Assembly (NCBI RefSeq): GCF_046557615.1
Contig: NZ_JBKIII010000002.1
Span: 558,001 to 622,000, forward strand
Reading direction: 5' to 3'
Length of the DNA: 64,000 nucleotides
From: Haloferax sp046557615
GTDB lineage: Archaea > Halobacteriota > Halobacteria > Halobacteriales > Haloferacaceae
Shown here: in pieces, positions 17,096-25,326 of the stretch
How the letters are laid out: the number at the start of each line of letters is the position of its first letter
Position numbering within the stretch: position 1 is the stretch's first letter
Notes under the pieces: generated by a model
Database searches by the model: none
Told to the model about the DNA's origin: nothing
What the model saw: the letters and a program-made list of their open reading frames with translations, nothing else
Translations under genes and position numbers: made by a program

Positions 17096-18514
17096 TTAGA
17101 TGACGGAGTTTGCGTTTCGCAGGCCGAAGAAGGCGGCGACGCTTGCGACAGCGGCGATGCCGACGGTCTTCCAGAAGCCGATTGCTGCGTCCACGCCGAA
17201 CTGCGAGAGGAGTGTGAAGACGAGGAAGAGCGGCAGGATGACGCCGACGGCGAAGAGCCACGGCGTGGCGAGCGACTCGCCGAACGAGCCAACACCCGAA
17301 GTGAACTCGTCGATTGCATCGCGGCCCATGACCCAGCCAACGAAGAGCAGGAAGGCGGCGAGACCAGCGGTGAGCAGAGCGTTGACGAGCGTGCCAGCGA
17401 CGAAGCCGAAGATGTCGGGGCGGAATGCACAGATAGAGCCGGTGATGGCGATGAGGACGCCCATGCCGATGACGGCGTTTCGGCGCTCGATTTCGTACTC
17501 GTCCACGAGGAACGCGACGGGAATTTCGAGCATGCTGATGGAACTCGACAGCGCCGCGAGCGTCACGACGGCGAAGAATGCCGTCGCAATGAGCGTCCCA
17601 GCGGGAAGTTGTGAGAACGCGCCCGCGAGGCCGACAAACAGTGCGCCCGGCCCAGTGCCCGTCTCAGCCGGGTTGATGCCCTGCGAGAACAGGAGCGGGA
17701 AGACGACGAGACCGGTGAGGACGCCGACGCTCGTGTTGAGGACGGCGATGGCGCTCCCATCGAAGGGGAGCGAACGGTCTTCGTCGAGGTAGGATGCGTA
17801 GGTAATCATCGTCCCTGCGCCGAGCGAGAGCGTAAAGAGCGCCTGTCCGGCGGCGGGGCCGAGGATTGCGAAGAAGTTCTCCGAGAGGACGGAGGGGTCG
17901 AATCGGAGGAAGAAGCTGTAGCCTGCGGCGGCGTTGGGTTGGGTTGCGGCCCACGCGGCGAGGCCGACGAGCAGGACGACGACGGCGGGCATCATGATTT
18001 TGGTGCCGAATTCGATGCCCTTTCGGACGCCTGCGAAGACGATGAGTGCGGTCAGTCCGAGGAAGAGGAGGTGGTAAAGCGCCGCGTCAACACCGGCGGA
18101 GACGCCGCCGAAGTACTGGCCGGGGTTAGCGAAGTACGCGGGATTCGAGCCGACGAGTGAGACGCCACTTTCGAGCAGGTAGCGAAGAATCCAGCCGCCG
18201 ACGACGCTGTAGAACGACAGGAGTGTGATGCCGGTGACGACCGAAAAGACGCCGACAGCCCCCCACGTTTTCGACCCCGAGAGGTCGCGGAGCGCGCCGA
18301 CAGGTGATTTGTTCGAGCGGCGCCCGATGACGAACTCAGCGAGGAGTCCAGGGACACCGACGAGCAGGACGATTGCAAGATAGACGATGAGAAAGGCGCT
18401 GCCGCCATTTTCAGCGGTTTGCCACGGGAAACGCCAGATGTTCCCGAGGCCGACCGCGCTTCCCACAGCGGCGAGGATAAATCCAAGCCGTGTTGCCCAT
18501 GTTTCTCGTGCCAT
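17096..18514 (-). CDS. Sodium-dependent transporter, NSS family (copy 1)
   Basis: A 472-residue sodium:neurotransmitter-symporter protein with about 11-12 membrane helices. TM1 has the unwound Na+-site signature GSAVGLGNIWRFPW (17-30) and the family's ETWATRLGFILAAVG start. These carriers, such as LeuT and TnaT, take up amino acids with sodium, which suits a halophile; the substrate is not predictable. The next gene upstream (18688-20025) is a paralogue on the same strand, 170 bases away. Confidence 0.93.
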   Translation of the reverse strand: MARETWATRLGFILAAVGSAVGLGNIWRFPWQTAENGGSAFLIVYLAIVLLVGVPGLLAEFVIGRRSNKSPVGALRDLSGSKTWGAVGVFSVVTGITLLSFYSVVGGWILRYLLESGVSLVGSNPAYFANPGQYFGGVSAGVDAALYHLLFLGLTALIVFAGVRKGIEFGTKIMMPAVVVLLVGLAAWAATQPNAAAGYSFFLRFDPSVLSENFFAILGPAAGQALFTLSLGAGTMITYASYLDEDRSLPFDGSAIAVLNTSVGVLTGLVVFPLLFSQGINPAETGTGPGALFVGLAGAFSQLPAGTLIATAFFAVVTLAALSSSISMLEIPVAFLVDEYEIERRNAVIGMGVLIAITGSICAFRPDIFGFVAGTLVNALLTAGLAAFLLFVGWVMGRDAIDEFTSGVGSFGESLATPWLFAVGVILPLFLVFTLLSQFGVDAAIGFWKTVGIAAVASVAAFFGLRNANSVI

Positions 18515-18687
18515 TGACTGCCATTGCCAGTCTCCCCCTAAAAGGTCTTTCGAACCAACGAAACGTCATCGCAGAAATTTAACGGTTTGAAAGGCCTAAA
18601 ACGTGGGATTTGCTAATGATTGGTCGGAAAATATGCGCGGCTACCTACGATTCGTAACCTCTCAAAAATGGAGACTAACTCGCCGCC

Positions 18688-20025
18688 TCAGAGAGGCGGG
18701 ATGATTGCGGGATTCTCGCCGAGGAACAACGTGTTGAGACCCAGTGCGAGGGTCGCAACGACTGCGATGAGGACGAGGGTGCGCGCGAGCCACAGCCACG
18801 TGAGGCCGATGCCGTCGCCCAGTCCGCTGCCTTTCATCAGTTCGTTCACTGCGGGTGCGCCGTAGACCCACGCCGCGAAGATGAGGATGCCCAGCACACC
18901 GACCGGCAGGAGGAACTTGTAGGCGAGCGTGTCGAACCAACCGAGCCACGCCGTGTCGATGGCCGACGGGATGCCGAGGAGGAAGATGACTCCACCGAGG
19001 CCGACTGCCATCTGCGGACGGCTCACGTCGTAGTTGTCGATAGCCCACGAGACGACGACTTCGAGGAGGCTAATCGCCGAAGAGAGTGCCGCGATGAGGA
19101 CCACCGCGAAGAAGACGAAGCCGAGAATCTGGCCAGCCGGGAGGTTGCCGAACGCGCCAGCGACGCTGATGAACACCGCTCCGGGGCCGCTCGTGTTGGG
19201 GTCGATACCCTGTGCGAACAGCAGCGGCAGGACGACCAGACCGGCGAGGATGCCGACGAAACTGTTCAGGAAGACGATGGTGATACCGTCACCGAACAGG
19301 CTCTGGTCGCCGTCGATGTAGGAGGCGTAGGTAATCATCGCGCCCATCCCAATCGAGAGCGAGAAGAACGCTTGACCGACAGCGAACGGAACGATGTCGC
19401 CGAAGTTCGCGGCGAGTGCGTCGAAGTCGGGCGAGAGGAAGTACGCGTAGCCTTCGGACGCCCCGGGGAGCGTGAAGGCGAAGACGGCGAGTGCGCCGAG
19501 GATGACGATGATACTCGGGACCATCAGCTTGGTCGCCTTCTCGATACCGTCCTCGATACCGGCTGCGACGATACCGACGACGAGCGCCATGAAGACGGCG
19601 TGCAGGACGAGGGCGTCCATGCCAGCAGAAATCTCCACGAAGTACTCAGCAGGTGCACCGAAGTACGCGCCAGTCAGGCTCCCGCCGATGTAGCGAAGCA
19701 CCCAGCCGCCGACGACACTGTAGTACGAGAGAATCCAGAAGCCCGTAAAGAGTCCGAGCGCCCCGACGATGCGCCAGTTCTTGTACCCGAGTTTCTCGAA
19801 GGCGTCGATGGTGTTCAGGTTGGTTTTGCGTCCGATGACGAACTCGGCGAGGATGGCCGGGAGGCCGATGCCGAGTGCGGCGATGAGGTAGACTATCAGG
19901 AAGGATGCCCCACCGAACTGTGCGGTCTTGAAGGGGAACTGCCAGATGTTCCCGAGGCCGACGGCGCTGCCGACGGCGGCGAGGATGAACCCTGCCCGAG
20001 TCGCCCATGTTTCACGTTCGCTCAT
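18688..20025 (-). CDS. Sodium-dependent transporter, NSS family (copy 2)
   Basis: A 445-residue NSS transporter, starting MSERETWATRAGF with GSAVGLGNIWQFPF as the TM1 signature and about 11 helices. It resembles the gene just downstream (shared ETWATR...AAVGSAVGLGNIW, VVGGWVLRY and AVVLIAALSS) but differs in substrate-lining stretches. The ATG at 20025 is preferred over a GTG at 20034 because a TTTATCA box on the minus strand at about 20053-20059 predicts transcription starting only a few bases upstream, a nearly leaderless message. Confidence 0.93.
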   Translation of the reverse strand: MSERETWATRAGFILAAVGSAVGLGNIWQFPFKTAQFGGASFLIVYLIAALGIGLPAILAEFVIGRKTNLNTIDAFEKLGYKNWRIVGALGLFTGFWILSYYSVVGGWVLRYIGGSLTGAYFGAPAEYFVEISAGMDALVLHAVFMALVVGIVAAGIEDGIEKATKLMVPSIIVILGALAVFAFTLPGASEGYAYFLSPDFDALAANFGDIVPFAVGQAFFSLSIGMGAMITYASYIDGDQSLFGDGITIVFLNSFVGILAGLVVLPLLFAQGIDPNTSGPGAVFISVAGAFGNLPAGQILGFVFFAVVLIAALSSAISLLEVVVSWAIDNYDVSRPQMAVGLGGVIFLLGIPSAIDTAWLGWFDTLAYKFLLPVGVLGILIFAAWVYGAPAVNELMKGSGLGDGIGLTWLWLARTLVLIAVVATLALGLNTLFLGENPAIIPPL

Positions 20026-20052
20026 GTCTATCACGTCTTGCAGATAGGGGTG

Positions 20053-20059
20053 TGATAAA
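20053..20059 (-). promoter_or_regulatory. TATA-box of the NSS transporter gene
   Basis: Reading the minus strand, TTTATCA lies about 28-34 bases before the ATG at 20025. This is a normal haloarchaeal TATA distance for a leaderless or near-leaderless transcript. Seen by eye only. Confidence 0.4.
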
Positions 20060-20255
20060 TGACGCGGTACGTCGTCGCATAACAGATGAAAAATTCACAC
20101 ATTTCTCCAACCCCTCTTATATGATAGCACGGTTGTCCGAATCTCGGTCCAAAGTATCCTCTATTTTCTAACGTGTGTCGTGTTCGTGAATCGCTCACGT
20201 GGTGTGTAAAAATCTGTGCGCGCATGTATGAAATTATCTCACACGTCGAACGCTA

Positions 20256-20963
20256 TCAGGCCTCACCGTACACCGGAACTGCCGCACCACTCGTTGCGGC
20301 GGCAGCGTCCGAACAGAGGAACAGCACTGTCTGTGCTATCTCCTCGGGTGTTACCCATCGGTCGAAGTCGGCGTCGGGCATCATCTCGCGGTTCGCGGGC
20401 GTGTCGATGACGCTCGGCATCACCGCGTTCGCGCGAATCCGGCCCCGATGCTCCTCGGCAATCGTTTCGGTGAGGAGGCGAACGCCCGCTTTCGAGGCAC
20501 GGTAGATGCCGTCGCCCTCACCGCCTTCGAGTGAGGACCGGGCAGAGACGCTGACGATTGCTCCTTCCGTCTCACGGAGCGACGGAATCGCGTACTTCGA
20601 CGCGAGGAACATCGTCTTCAGGTTCACGTCGAAGAGGAAGTCGAACGTCTCGACGTCCGTGTCGTGGAGCGGCGTCCCGCCCTTCCACGTTCCTGCGATG
20701 TTGGCCAGAAAGTCGATTTCGCCGTGGTCTGCGATGACCGCTTCTACGACCGCTTCGACCGACGGTTCGTCGGTAAAGTCACCCTCGTAGAACGAGACTC
20801 GCTGTAACTGGAAGAAATCGTCGTCCTCGTCCGGTTCGACCACGTCCGCGGCCGCGACCGTTGCGCCCGCAGCATCGAATGCTCGCGCGACTGCACTACC
20901 GAGGACGCCGCTGGCACCGGTTACGAGTGCAACTCGGTCGGTGAAATCGAACTCGACGTTCAT
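20256..20963 (-). CDS. Short-chain dehydrogenase/reductase
   Basis: A 235-residue classical SDR oxidoreductase. The NAD(P)-binding TGASGVLGSAVARAF follows the first strand, DVVEPDEDDDF marks the acidic residue after beta-2 (suggesting NAD+ rather than NADP+), NIAG is the family's NNAG variant, and the catalytic Tyr-Lys pair lies in YRASKAGV. Substrate unknown. The neighbouring quinone-oxidoreductase gene, transcribed the same way, could be part of the same redox function but is not clearly an operon. Confidence 0.9.
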   Translation of the reverse strand: MNVEFDFTDRVALVTGASGVLGSAVARAFDAAGATVAAADVVEPDEDDDFFQLQRVSFYEGDFTDEPSVEAVVEAVIADHGEIDFLANIAGTWKGGTPLHDTDVETFDFLFDVNLKTMFLASKYAIPSLRETEGAIVSVSARSSLEGGEGDGIYRASKAGVRLLTETIAEEHRGRIRANAVMPSVIDTPANREMMPDADFDRWVTPEEIAQTVLFLCSDAAAATSGAAVPVYGEA

Positions 20964-21037
20964 AGAATGGTACTACGTTGTCACGTCACATAATTCGCGG
21001 GGCAAATACGGGACCGAGACCGCGACGTATCCGACGT

Positions 21038-22003
21038 TCAGGGTGTGATGACCAACTTGCCGAGGAAGCTATCTTCCATGACGGCGCGGTGTGCTTCTCC
21101 GGCGTCGTCGAGGTCGTAGGTCCGGGCCACGTCGATTTCGAACTCACCCACACCCATCTGTCCCGCCAATTCGCGTAGCGGGGCCGAGAGGTCGGGCGTG
21201 TTGAACATGCTCATCATCGTAATCTGGAGGTCTTTTCCACGAGCCGAAGAGGAGAGGTCGAAGCCGACCTGTGGGTCGTTCTCGCCGATACCGACCACGC
21301 GGCCGCCGGTGGTCGCCACGTCGGCGTCGAACTGGAGGTAGTCGTCCAGTCGGTGGTCGAGCGTCAGGTCCACACCGTCGCCCTTCGCGGCTTCGAGGAC
21401 TGCGTCTGCGAGGTCGTCGCGGTTGTAATCGAGGACGACATCTGCGCCGAGTTCGGCCACTCGGTCGTGGTACTTCGGGGCGGCAGTGGTGATGACCTGT
21501 GCGCCTGCGGCCGAAGCGAGTTGGACGGCAGCGTGGCCGACGCCGCCGGACCCACCGTGGATAAGTACGGTGTCGCCGAGTTGCATCTCTCCGTGGTCCA
21601 CTAGCGCGCGCCACGCGGTCACGCCAGCGACGCCCGCACCGCCCGCAGCAACGAGGTCAACGTCGTCGGAAACGACGGCGAGTCGGTCTGTCGGCACGGC
21701 GGCGAACTCGGCATAGCCGCCGTAGTGGTCCTTTCCGATGCCGGTTCCGACCACTGAATCGCCGACTTCGAATCCGGTGACGCCGGGGCCGACGGCGGCG
21801 ACTTCACCCGCAACATCGACGCCGGGAATCATCGGCATCGCAAACGGCGTGTACGAGCCTTCGCGGAAGTACGTGTCCACGGGGTTGACGCCCGCCGCGA
21901 CGACTTCAACGAGTACCTCGCCCGACTGTGGTTCGGGCGTGTCGATGTCGTCTACTTGGAGTACGTCGCGTCCGCCGTGTTCGTGAAATCTGACTGCGCG
22001 CAT
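21038..22003 (-). CDS. Quinone oxidoreductase / zinc-less alcohol dehydrogenase family
   Basis: A 321-residue medium-chain dehydrogenase/reductase of the NADPH:quinone reductase (QOR) branch. It starts MRAVRFHEHGGRDVLQ, has the GroES-like half with MIPGVDVAGEVAAVGPGV and the Rossmann loop IHGGSGGVGHAAVQLA. Catalytic and structural zinc ligands of alcohol dehydrogenases are absent, so quinone or enone reduction is likely. Although the frame is open to 22120, the 39 extra residues have no family match; the MRAVRFH start at 22003 is standard. Confidence 0.92.
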   Translation of the reverse strand: MRAVRFHEHGGRDVLQVDDIDTPEPQSGEVLVEVVAAGVNPVDTYFREGSYTPFAMPMIPGVDVAGEVAAVGPGVTGFEVGDSVVGTGIGKDHYGGYAEFAAVPTDRLAVVSDDVDLVAAGGAGVAGVTAWRALVDHGEMQLGDTVLIHGGSGGVGHAAVQLASAAGAQVITTAAPKYHDRVAELGADVVLDYNRDDLADAVLEAAKGDGVDLTLDHRLDDYLQFDADVATTGGRVVGIGENDPQVGFDLSSSARGKDLQITMMSMFNTPDLSAPLRELAGQMGVGEFEIDVARTYDLDDAGEAHRAVMEDSFLGKLVITP

Positions 22004-22129
22004 GGTGTGTGGTGTGTCTTCATTCGTGATAAATTCGGACGACTCGGAGAGAATCGCGGTGTTTTGATACCCAGTGGTCGGCGTCGATTCCACCGGAATG
22101 CATTTACTGAGTGTTGTCAACTTTCAGGC

Positions 22130-22318
22130 ATGCCCTCCCGAACCTGTCCTGACTGTGACGTATCTCTCGAAGCAGTCGAACACATGACGACGTACAGCGG
22201 CGACGGCGTTCGCATCGACACCGACGGTGGCATACTTGGGGCACTCAACCTCAAGGGTTCCTACGCGCAGGCGTACGTCTGTGGGTCGTGCGGTTTGATT
22301 CGTTTCTACGCCGAATAA
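22130..22318 (+). CDS. Small zinc-ribbon protein (62 residues)
   Basis: A 62-residue protein with two CxxC knuckles, CPDC at 6-9 and CGSC at 51-54, expected to bind one zinc. Between them is a Gly/Thr/Asp-rich stretch and the hydrophobic ILGALNLKG. Haloarchaea have many such tiny zinc-finger proteins, mostly without known function; protein-protein or nucleic acid contacts are both possible. It is transcribed divergently from the quinone oxidoreductase gene and precedes sucC. Confidence 0.8.
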   Translation: MPSRTCPDCDVSLEAVEHMTTYSGDGVRIDTDGGILGALNLKGSYAQAYVCGSCGLIRFYAE

Positions 22319-22404
22319 CCAAAATTGGACGTGTGTTAATTCGGCTTCGAGTAAACTTCTCTCGGCCGTTTGTGCCGGTTCTTCGTGAACGAAGATGAAT
22401 GGGA

Positions 22405-22410
22405 TTTAAG
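22405..22410 (+). promoter_or_regulatory. TATA-box of sucCD
   Basis: TTTAAG at 22405-22410 is 23-28 bases upstream of the two candidate ATGs of sucC (22433 and 22439), which predicts a leaderless or almost leaderless sucCD transcript. Confidence 0.45.
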
Positions 22411-22438
22411 CGCGTGCCTTCCCCTCCCACGGATGGTA

Positions 22439-23584
22439 ATGAAGCTTCACGAATATCAGGCGAAGAACATCTTCGCAGAAGCAGGGATTCCAGTTCCAGA
22501 GTCCCGTCTCGCGTCGTCCGTCGACGAGGTCATGGAGGCGGTCGAGGACATCGGATACCCCGCGGCTATCAAGGCACAAGTTCACGTCGGTGGGCGTGGC
22601 AAAGCCGGTGGTATCAAGATCGCCATGGACGAGGACGAGGCTCGGCAGGCGGCCGAGGACATTCTCGGAATGGACCTCAAAGGCTACACGGTCGAGAAGG
22701 TTCTCGTTGAAGCAGGCGTCGACTTCGAGAACGAACTGTACGTCGGCATCACGATGGACCGCAGCGAGGGCAAGCCTGTGGCCATGGTCTCGACGGAAGG
22801 TGGCGTCAACATCGAGGAAGTCGCAGAAGAGACCCCCGACGCAATCGCCCGCGAACATATCGACCCCGCGTTCGGTCTGCACCCATACCAGGCCCGCAAG
22901 GTCGTCTTCGAAGCAGGCATCCCCCGCGACGTTGCATTCGACGTCGCATCCTTCCTCACGACGCTCTACGACCTCTACGAGGCAAACGACGCGTCTGACA
23001 TCGAAATCAACCCTGTCATGATTACGTCGGACCGCGACATCATCGCCGCGGACGCAGTCATGAACATCGACGACGACGCACTCTTCCGCCACGACGACCT
23101 CGCGGCGATGGAAGAGGACTCCTACGAGAACGACCTCGAAGCCAAAGCAGGCGAGTACGGCTTCGATTACGTCCGTCTGTCGGGTAACGTCGGTATCATC
23201 GGCAACGGTGCCGGTCTCGTCATGACGACACTCGACCTCGTGGACTACTTCGGTGGCAAGCCAGCCAACTTCCTCGACATCGGTGGCGGCGCAAAGGCGT
23301 CCCGTGTCGCAAACGCACTGGACATGGTGTTCTCCGACGAGAACGTCGATTCCGTCGTGTTCAACATCTTCGGTGGTATCACCCGTGGCGACGAAGTTGC
23401 CAAGGGTATCAACGAAGCACTCGAAAGCTTCGACGAGATTCCAAAGCCTGTCGTCGTGCGTCTCGCAGGGACGAACGCCGAAGAGGGCATGGAGATTCTG
23501 AACACGGACCTTGTTCAGGTCGAAAGTACGCTGGAAGACGCAGTCTCACAGGCTGTTGAGAACGCACAGGAGGTCTCCCAATGA
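22439..23584 (+). CDS. sucC: Succinyl-CoA ligase (ADP-forming) beta subunit
   Basis: The 381-residue beta subunit of the TCA-cycle enzyme that interconverts succinyl-CoA and succinate with ADP/ATP. It opens MKLHEYQAKNIFAEAGIPVP, has the ATP-grasp domain (AQVHVGGRGKAGG) and the C-terminal flavodoxin-like domain with VFNIFGGITRGDEVA. Length is standard. An ATG two codons upstream (22433) sits exactly where a leaderless transcript could begin and may be the real start. sucD overlaps its end by four bases. Confidence 0.95.
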   Translation: MKLHEYQAKNIFAEAGIPVPESRLASSVDEVMEAVEDIGYPAAIKAQVHVGGRGKAGGIKIAMDEDEARQAAEDILGMDLKGYTVEKVLVEAGVDFENELYVGITMDRSEGKPVAMVSTEGGVNIEEVAEETPDAIAREHIDPAFGLHPYQARKVVFEAGIPRDVAFDVASFLTTLYDLYEANDASDIEINPVMITSDRDIIAADAVMNIDDDALFRHDDLAAMEEDSYENDLEAKAGEYGFDYVRLSGNVGIIGNGAGLVMTTLDLVDYFGGKPANFLDIGGGAKASRVANALDMVFSDENVDSVVFNIFGGITRGDEVAKGINEALESFDEIPKPVVVRLAGTNAEEGMEILNTDLVQVESTLEDAVSQAVENAQEVSQ

Positions 23585-24450
23585 GCATTTTCGTCGACGA
23601 CGATACGCGCGTGGTTGTACAGGGCATCACGGGTGGGGAAGGTAAGTTCCACACCCAGCAGATGATCGAATACGGAACGAACGTCGTTGCGGGCGCAGTC
23701 CCCGGCAAGGGCGGTCAGGAAGTCGAAGGCGTTCCCGTCTACGACACCGTGAGCGAGGCAGTCGAAGAAGAGGACGCGAACGCATCCGTCGTGTTCGTGC
23801 CCCCAGCGTTCGCCGCTGACGCTATCTTCGAGGCACTCGATACGGACCTCGACCTCGTCGTCGCCATCACGGAAGGCGTCCCGACGCAGGACATGGCGAA
23901 GGTCAACAAGCGCCTCGAAGAGGTCGATACCCGTCTCATCGGCCCCAACTGTCCGGGTATCATCACCCCCGGTGAGGCCAAACTCGGCATCCTCCCCGGC
24001 AACATCTTCGAGGAGGGTAACGTCGGTCTCGTCTCCCGCTCTGGGACGCTCACCTACCAAGTCGTCTCCAACCTGACCGAGCGCGGTATCGGCCAGACCA
24101 CCGCAATCGGTATCGGTGGCGACCCGATTATCGGCACGTCGTTCGTCGATGCGCTCGAAGCGTTCGAGAACGACCCCGACACCGACGCCGTCGTCATGTG
24201 TGGCGAAATCGGTGGCGAGGACGAAGAGCAGGCCGCGAAGTTCATCGCAGAGAACATGGACACGCCGGTCGCTGGCTTCATCGCAGGCCGCACGGCACCG
24301 CCGGGCAAGCGCATGGGTCACGCTGGCGCAATCGTCTCCGGCTCCGGTACGGGCACCGCAGAGTCCAAGATTAACGCCCTCAACGACGCAGGCGTCCCCG
24401 TCGGCGACACCCCGAACGAAGTCGCCGACTACATCGAAGACTTCCTCTAA
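23581..24450 (+). CDS. sucD: Succinyl-CoA ligase alpha subunit
   Basis: The 289-residue alpha subunit, which binds CoA and carries the phosphohistidine. QGITGGEGKFHTQQM is the CoA-site loop, RLIGPNCPGIITPGEAKLGI the central motif and His247 in MGHAGAIVSGSGTG the phosphorylated residue. The start overlaps sucC as ATGA and is preceded by a Shine-Dalgarno CAGGAGGTC nine bases upstream. Confidence 0.97.
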   Translation: MSIFVDDDTRVVVQGITGGEGKFHTQQMIEYGTNVVAGAVPGKGGQEVEGVPVYDTVSEAVEEEDANASVVFVPPAFAADAIFEALDTDLDLVVAITEGVPTQDMAKVNKRLEEVDTRLIGPNCPGIITPGEAKLGILPGNIFEEGNVGLVSRSGTLTYQVVSNLTERGIGQTTAIGIGGDPIIGTSFVDALEAFENDPDTDAVVMCGEIGGEDEEQAAKFIAENMDTPVAGFIAGRTAPPGKRMGHAGAIVSGSGTGTAESKINALNDAGVPVGDTPNEVADYIEDFL

Positions 24451-24470
24451 GCTTCGAGGAATCGCCTTCG

Positions 24471-24476
24471 TTTTTT
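24471..24476 (+). terminator. Oligo-T terminator of sucCD
   Basis: Six consecutive Ts, 21 bases after the sucD stop, in an otherwise GC-rich stretch. This is the usual archaeal termination signal. Confidence 0.5.
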
Positions 24477-24527
24477 CAGTACTCACTCTGCCAGTAGTGT
24501 TATCTCCGCCGTCTTCAACCATCACAT

Positions 24528-24902
24528 ATGGTTGACACGTTCGTCAGAAAACAGCGTATCAAACCCGGCAAGACCGACGAACTCGTCGAGTGGGTCGATG
24601 AACTTCGAACGGTGGCCGAAGCCGACACTGACGGCGTTCTCGATATCTGGCGTGCCGAGTCGCTCTATACGATTTCTCTCTTCGTGGAGTACGGCGACGA
24701 TGCGGACTATCTGGTTTGGTACCTCGAAGCCGAAGATATGGAACAACTCATCGAGGCACGGGCGAATTCGACACATCCACTCCACGACCTCGAAGACGAA
24801 CTGATGGAGACGCTCCTCGAAGACCCGACAGAAGCGGGGTCATTTCAACCGCTCTTCCATGGGGTACATCCTGAACGACCCAGTGAGCTGCTGATTGAAT
24901 AG
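24528..24902 (+). CDS. DUF6176-like small protein
   Basis: A 124-residue soluble protein whose start MVDTFVRKQRIKPGKTDEL, SLFVEYGDDADYLVWYLEA and the middle PLHDLEDELMETLLED match my memory of the DUF6176 family. The shape suggests a small alpha/beta ferredoxin-like or antibiotic-monooxygenase-type fold with no catalytic residues that I can name. Single gene after sucCD. Function unknown. Confidence 0.75.
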   Translation: MVDTFVRKQRIKPGKTDELVEWVDELRTVAEADTDGVLDIWRAESLYTISLFVEYGDDADYLVWYLEAEDMEQLIEARANSTHPLHDLEDELMETLLEDPTEAGSFQPLFHGVHPERPSELLIE

Positions 24903-24923
24903 CTCGTCGGACAGGTCCACAGT

Positions 24924-25220
24924 TTACGACTGCAACTTCATCCCGCACAACCCACAACGCGCACTTCCAGCCACGTTCGGCGCGCCGCAGTCTGCACAGG
25001 GAACCATCCGCTGACGCGACTTCTCTTGGGCAGTTCTGAGAAACAGCGTCGGGTCGAGTGTGGTACCCGTCTCATCGACATTCTCGTCCAGCCGGTCGAG
25101 TACTCGCTCGACGAAGTCGCCTTCTCGCATGCCGTCGAGGAGGCGAACGAAGCCGACGAAGAGGAGGGATGGGGCAACGATACAGAAGCCCGCCACCAAC
25201 AGGCGGAGTTCGACTTCCAT
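24924..25220 (-). CDS. Membrane-anchored zinc-ribbon protein
   Basis: A 98-residue protein with one N-terminal membrane helix (about 6-27), a charged linker and a C-terminal zinc ribbon with CADC (residues 75-78) and CGLC (90-93). The combination resembles small haloarchaeal zinc-ribbon membrane proteins of unknown role. It converges with the DUF6176-like gene, 21 bases between the stops, and diverges from the chemoreceptor. Confidence 0.75.
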   Translation of the reverse strand: MEVELRLLVAGFCIVAPSLLFVGFVRLLDGMREGDFVERVLDRLDENVDETGTTLDPTLFLRTAQEKSRQRMVPCADCGAPNVAGSARCGLCGMKLQS

Positions 25221-25326
25221 GGGGGTTGCTAGCGCCCAGCGAACCTATGTGTGACGCTTCTGATAACTATTCGATTTTTCGACCCCGTAGTTGATTATCG
25301 GTGCTGATATTCGAGGCCGTGGATTT

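Noticed and set aside
25291..25326. Upstream TTG start for the chemoreceptor
   Set aside because: Adds 12 residues without a match; the ATG at 25327 is followed by a normal cytoplasmic lead to the first helix.
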